Source: Blautia sp. AF19-10LB (GTDB lineage: Bacteria > Bacillota > Clostridia > Lachnospirales > Lachnospiraceae). Taken from it: a stretch of 9,653 bases of DNA. A program made the translations under genes and the position numbers. Where the stretch lies: NCBI RefSeq assembly GCF_003461245.1, contig NZ_QTWS01000033.1, positions 32,975 to 42,627 of the forward strand, given 5' to 3'. Shown piece after piece: positions 6,269-9,653 of the stretch; within the stretch, counting starts at the first letter, position 1; each line of letters starts with the position of its first letter. The notes below the pieces were generated by a model, which was not told the origin of the DNA, searched no databases, and saw only the letters and a program-made list of their open reading frames with translations.

Positions 6269-7028
6269 AATAGCAGTATACGGCAAAGGCGGAATCGGCA
6301 AATCCACAACCGTATCCAACGTGGCAGCCACCCTCGCAGAAAAAGGACTGACCGTCATGCAGATCGGCTGCGATCCAAAAGCAGATTCCACGATCCAGCT
6401 TCGGCATGGAAAACAGATGCGGACCGTACTCGATCTCTATAATGAGAAAAAACAGAATCTCAAGCTCGAAGACATGATCACAACCGGCTATCAGAGCGTG
6501 ATCTGCGTAGAGGCCGGAGGCCCCACGCCAGGACTTGGCTGTGCAGGACGCGGGATCATCACTGCCCTCGAAAAATTAAAAGAAACAGGAGCTTACGAGA
6601 CTTATAAACCGGACATCGTCCTCTATGACGTTCTCGGAGACGTCGTCTGTGGCGGTTTCTCCATGCCGATGCGAAAAGGCTATGCAGACAAAGTTTTTAT
6701 CATAACTTCCGGTGAAAACATGGCGATCCATGCCGGAGCCAATATTGCCATGGCCGTACAGAACTTCAAAAACCGTGGTTACGCAACCCTTGGTGGCATC
6801 ATCCTGAACCGCCGCAATGTAAAACGAGAAGAAGAAAAAGTACAGGAACTTGCCGATGATTTTGAAACGCAGATAATCGGAAAACTCACCCGCAGCGACC
6901 TGGTCACAGACGCAGAAGAACAGGGCAAAACCCTGATGGAATGTTACCCGGACAGCGAAATGGCAGCAGAATACCGCACACTGGCAGAAAACATTCTGGC
7001 TATCTGCAGAAAGGACGGGCTATGCTGA
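6261..7028 (+). CDS. NifH-like iron protein, ATP-dependent reductase component
   Basis: A 255-residue protein of the NifH/BchL/ChlL/CfbC family of P-loop ATPases. These act as homodimers with one [4Fe-4S] cluster between the subunits and pass single electrons to a component-1 partner with ATP hydrolysis. Visible motifs are the P-loop GKGGIGKST (residues 8-16), GCDPKADST (36-44), the first cluster ligand Cys94 in GLGCAGRGI (with Arg97 at the place of the NifH arginine that can be ADP-ribosylated), and the second ligand Cys130 in DVLGDVVCGGF. It is shorter than NifH (about 275-300), mainly at the C-terminus. It overlaps the gene before it by 8 nt and the nifD-like gene after it by 7 nt, so its partner is almost certainly the following D/K-like pair. 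Canonical nitrogen fixation is unlikely, because the partner is divergent and no cofactor-assembly nif genes are present in the window. I therefore give no nif symbol. Confidence 0.95.
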   Translation: MIKIAVYGKGGIGKSTTVSNVAATLAEKGLTVMQIGCDPKADSTIQLRHGKQMRTVLDLYNEKKQNLKLEDMITTGYQSVICVEAGGPTPGLGCAGRGIITALEKLKETGAYETYKPDIVLYDVLGDVVCGGFSMPMRKGYADKVFIITSGENMAIHAGANIAMAVQNFKNRGYATLGGIILNRRNVKREEEKVQELADDFETQIIGKLTRSDLVTDAEEQGKTLMECYPDSEMAAEYRTLAENILAICRKDGLC

Positions 7029-8407
7029 AACGAGTTGGCGGTGAAATAAACCCGGAAGGTGCAGTCATAACGATCGGAGAAGCTGATTTTCCTGTTCCAT
7101 TTCCGCTCGGACTGGAATTCAACTCTCCGGCACATGGCAACTGGAATATCGTCCACACCGGAATGCTTATGCCTGAGGCGATCCAGATCTATGTCTGCGC
7201 AGACAACTGCATGCGCGGCGTCGTTCTGACAGCGGCAGAGATGAATGCGGCAGACCGTTTTTCCTTTGTCACTGTGGAAGAAGAAAATCTCCTGAACGGA
7301 AATCTGGAGGATGTGACGATCGAAGGAGTGACAGATGTCCTCAATAAATTAGAAAAGAAACCAAAAGCAGTGCTCCTTTTTACTGTCTGTCTGCATCATT
7401 TTCTGGGATGCGACCTGGACAGAGTCTATGAAGAACTAGGCACACGTTTCCCGGAGATCGTTTTTGTGCGCTGCTTCATGGATCCGATCATGCAGAAACA
7501 TGGACTGACACCGGATCAGAAACTGCGAAAGGCAATGTACGATCCGCTTATCACGAAGGAGCCAGATCCGCTGACAGTAACGCTCGTTGGAAGCGACTTT
7601 GTACTTGATGAAAGCAGTGACATCAAACGATTGCTGAGAAGTACCGGTCACACTTTGCGGGAACTTCCAGCCTGTAAAACATGGGCGGAATACCAGCAGC
7701 TTGGAAGTGCAGAAATTTTTGTTTCCTGTTACCCGCCGGCAAAATACGGTGCAGCCATGCTGACAGAACGCCTGAACAGAACACATCTGTATCTTCCGGG
7801 TTGTTTTGATTATGGGGAGATCAAAGAAGAAATTCGAAATCTGATAAAGGAGCTTCAGGCAGGATGGAGCCGGGAGGATACTTCGAATACAAAGTGTGCA
7901 GATATCACATCCGAAGAAATAGAAGCATTTTGCCAGAGAGAGATCACTCTTTGCGAAGATTCCATCAACCACGCAAAATCCATCATCGGCGACACCCCGG
8001 TCGTTCTGGATTATCTGTACCACCCAAGACCATTAGGTCTCGCAAAACTTCTTCTGGAACACGGTTTCCATGTAACAACCGTCTACCTCGACAGCATAAG
8101 TCCGGAAGAAAAGCCGGCCTTCGACTGGCTGAAACTTCATCATCCGGACCTGGAACTGCGTGCCACGATCCAAACCAAGATGCGTGTCCTTCCGCGCGGG
8201 ACAGAAGGTAAAGTTCTTGCTATTGGACAGAAAGCCGCCTGGTTTTCCGGCAGCAGAAATTTCGTCAACATGGTACAGGGCGGCGGCTTGTGGGGCTTCG
8301 ACGGGATCCGAGGAACCATGGAACTGATGACAGAAGCTTTTCTCGAAGAAAAAGATCCCGCGGATTTGATCGTTCGTAAAGGATGGGGGTGCGAAAGCTG
8401 CATATGA
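7022..8407 (+). CDS. Nitrogenase component-1-like protein, NifD type
   Basis: A 461-residue divergent NifD-like subunit, expected to pair with the following K-like protein and receive electrons from the NifH-like protein. By eye alignment, a CADNC motif (Cys59, Cys63) lies at the NifD Cys88 region, and Cys123 in TVCLHHFLGCD lies at the NifD Cys154 position (SECPIGLIGDD). The NifD Cys62 position is Ser35. Cys236 in VSCYPPAKYGAAM aligns with NifD VHCYRSMNY, that is, the FeMo-cofactor ligand Cys275. Near the C-terminus, LWGFDGI matches NifD HGYDGF, but the preceding cofactor ligand His442 has no His counterpart. The protein ends in a GWGCESCI tail with two further Cys. The start is set by overlap with the nifH-like stop and an AAAGGA site (7010-7015). 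The stop overlaps the next start as ATGA. The substrate cannot be read from sequence. It could be a new reductase, or a biosynthetic one as in the CfbCD or BchLNB systems. Confidence 0.88.
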   Translation: MLKRVGGEINPEGAVITIGEADFPVPFPLGLEFNSPAHGNWNIVHTGMLMPEAIQIYVCADNCMRGVVLTAAEMNAADRFSFVTVEEENLLNGNLEDVTIEGVTDVLNKLEKKPKAVLLFTVCLHHFLGCDLDRVYEELGTRFPEIVFVRCFMDPIMQKHGLTPDQKLRKAMYDPLITKEPDPLTVTLVGSDFVLDESSDIKRLLRSTGHTLRELPACKTWAEYQQLGSAEIFVSCYPPAKYGAAMLTERLNRTHLYLPGCFDYGEIKEEIRNLIKELQAGWSREDTSNTKCADITSEEIEAFCQREITLCEDSINHAKSIIGDTPVVLDYLYHPRPLGLAKLLLEHGFHVTTVYLDSISPEEKPAFDWLKLHHPDLELRATIQTKMRVLPRGTEGKVLAIGQKAAWFSGSRNFVNMVQGGGLWGFDGIRGTMELMTEAFLEEKDPADLIVRKGWGCESCI

Positions 8408-9576
8408 GACAGTCATACAAAATCATACCGATCTACACCGCCGATGTTTCTGGTGTATGCTCTGCCCTGTATGACCTGGGCGGCATGGTAGTCATGCACG
8501 ACCCGTCCGGCTGTAATTCGACTTATAATACACATGACGAGATCCGCTGGTACGACCAGGACAGTCTGATCTATATTTCCGGGCTGACAGAGATCGATGC
8601 AGTTATGGGAAACGATGCAAAATTCATTCACGATATTGAAGAAGCGGCGAAAGAACTAAAACCGAAGTTCATCGCACTTGCAGGCTCGCCGATCCCATTT
8701 ATGAACGGGACAGATTTTCCTGCGATCGCGCAGGTGATCGAAACAGAGACAGGAATCCCGGCTTTTGCAGTTCCGACAAATGGCATGCATGATTATACTT
8801 ACGGAGCAGGTCTTGCACTGGAGAAAATCGCAGAACGATTTGTTAAGAAACCGCATCATATCAGACCGCATACCCTTAATCTTCTCGGCGTAACCCCGCT
8901 GGATTTTGGTCCGCAGGCAAACGTAGATGCCATGAAACAGACTTTACGCCAACGTGGCTGGGAGGTCATTTCTACCTGGGCGATGGGAGATACGCTTGAG
9001 GATTTATCCCATGCAGGTGAAGCAGAAGTAAACCTGGTCGTATCCTCCGTAGGTCTTCCGGCAGCAAAGATCCTCCAGGAAAAATTCGGAACTCCATATG
9101 TTATTGGAACTCCGGTTGGAGGATTTACAGAAGAACTCATCCAGGCAATAAATGAAGAAGTTTCACATCATAATGAAGCAGAAGAAGCAGACAAGAACAA
9201 CATTCTCGCGGCATATCTTAAGAACCGTCTGGCAGGAACTCCGCAGATAACTCTGATCGGAGAAGCCGTGACCATGGGCTCCCTGGCAGTAACCCTCGAA
9301 AAACAATACAACAAACCAGTCCGCGTCATCTGTCCGCTGGAAACTCACGAAGGTCTTCTCGCACCGAATGACTGTACAGCAGATGGAGAAGAAGAAATGG
9401 AGCAGCTTCTAAAGGATGCAGGGATCATCTTTGCAGATCCTCTTTACCGCCCGATCTGTCCGCCGGATTCTACATTCATCGAACTTCCGCATATCGCTTT
9501 TTCCGGCAGGATTTTTCTGAAAAAGATCAAAAAATGCGGGATCTTTGGAGAGTTAAACGATATAAAATTGCCGTAA
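8404..9576 (+). CDS. Nitrogenase component-1-like protein, NifK type (second K-like paralog)
   Basis: A 390-residue K-like subunit. The ATGA overlap with the nifD-like gene indicates coupled translation and a D-K complex. Cys37 in DPSGC aligns with NifK Cys95 in GSQGC. The NifK Cys70 region reads TADVSG (Asp14) and the Cys153 position in STTCMAEVIGDD is a Pro (AGSPIPFMNGTD), so one of the three NifK P-cluster cysteines remains. In the light-independent protochlorophyllide reductase subunit BchB an Asp occupies the Cys37 place; here it is Cys. The protein shares its whole framework with the K-like protein at the left end of the window but has an acidic, hydrophilic insertion in the last third (around HHNEAEEADKNN). 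The start at 8404 matches the N-terminus of that paralog (both have the key Cys at residue 37); an in-frame ATG at 8383 would add seven residues inside the previous gene. The upstream ribosome binding site is weak, in line with coupling. Confidence 0.88.
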   Translation: MRQSYKIIPIYTADVSGVCSALYDLGGMVVMHDPSGCNSTYNTHDEIRWYDQDSLIYISGLTEIDAVMGNDAKFIHDIEEAAKELKPKFIALAGSPIPFMNGTDFPAIAQVIETETGIPAFAVPTNGMHDYTYGAGLALEKIAERFVKKPHHIRPHTLNLLGVTPLDFGPQANVDAMKQTLRQRGWEVISTWAMGDTLEDLSHAGEAEVNLVVSSVGLPAAKILQEKFGTPYVIGTPVGGFTEELIQAINEEVSHHNEAEEADKNNILAAYLKNRLAGTPQITLIGEAVTMGSLAVTLEKQYNKPVRVICPLETHEGLLAPNDCTADGEEEMEQLLKDAGIIFADPLYRPICPPDSTFIELPHIAFSGRIFLKKIKKCGIFGELNDIKLP

Positions 9577-9653
9577 AAACGTACATTTTAGGATAATAAG
9601 CGGGAATCCTCGGCAATTCAATTACCGAGATGAAAGCGTAGGATTGTGCGTAT
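9577..9653. other. Non-coding right end with overlapping small inverted repeats
   Basis: No gene or clear terminator is seen in these 77 nt. CTCGG (9609-9613) and CCGAG (9625-9629), with inner AATT/AATT arms, form a near-palindrome centred at 9619 with one C/A mismatch. ATCCT (9606-9610) could instead pair with AGGAT at 9590-9594 or with a second AGGAT at 9640-9644. No T-run follows. This could be the beginning of a structured leader for the next gene, or an operator. I matched it to no known riboswitch class. Confidence 0.3.

Noticed and set aside
6941..7021. 27-residue N-terminal extension of the NifD-like protein
   Set aside because: It would read out of frame through the end of the nifH-like gene. 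The ATG at 7022 has an AAAGGA site and a typical short overlap.
6261..9576. True nitrogen-fixing nifHDK operon
   Set aside because: The D and K proteins are much shorter than NifD/NifK, most P-cluster cysteines and the cofactor His are missing, and no nifB/E/N/V genes are present in the window.
9577..9653. Rho-independent terminator after the nifK-like gene
   Set aside because: The stems are short or mismatched and no T-run follows, so a terminator is not supported inside the window.

Overview
The window reads as one tightly packed, same-direction gene block from an anaerobic Gram-positive bacterium, most likely a gut-type clostridium of the Lachnospiraceae. The grounds are moderate base composition, strong AGGAGG/GGAGG ribosome binding sites about 6-7 nt before the starts, short or negative gene spacing, and the mix of anaerobic metalloenzyme genes. 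The taxon is an inference from style and gene content, not from a marker gene. All supported genes are on the + strand. No RNA gene, insertion sequence, CRISPR array or phage gene was seen.

Layout. (1) Positions 3-104: the last 33 codons of an upstream gene of unknown function. (2) 116-1159: a stand-alone nitrogenase component-1-like protein of the NifK/NifN type. (3) 1241-5946: hypF, hypC, hypD and hypE, the four proteins that build the Fe(CN)2CO unit of [NiFe] hydrogenases. HypF supplies the carbamoyl group from carbamoyl phosphate, HypE dehydrates it to a cyanide on its C-terminal Cys, and HypC/HypD carry and assemble the iron centre. (4) 5996-6268: a 90-aa protein of the TM1266 type, a family annotated as putative iron-only hydrogenase system regulator. 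(5) 6261-9576: a nifH-like, nifD-like, nifK-like trio joined by start/stop overlaps of 8, 7 and 4 nt, so very probably translated as a coupled unit. The last 77 nt hold small inverted repeats and no gene.

How it may work together. The NifH-like protein keeps the P-loop and both cluster Cys residues of nitrogenase iron protein, so it should be an ATP-driven electron donor for the D/K-like pair. That pair is strongly divergent. By eye it keeps Cys residues for one bridging Fe-S cluster and a Cys at the place of the NifD cofactor ligand, but not the His cofactor ligand. No nitrogen fixation accessory gene (nifB, nifE/N pair, nifV), no hydrogenase structural gene and no hypA/hypB lies in the window. 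The joining of a complete Fe(CN)2CO-making set to a nitrogenase-like reductase, bracketed by two paralogous K-like proteins, is the most interesting feature. The substrate is unknown and nothing in the sequence reveals it. Whether the Hyp proteins serve a hydrogenase elsewhere in the genome or this reductase itself cannot be decided here.
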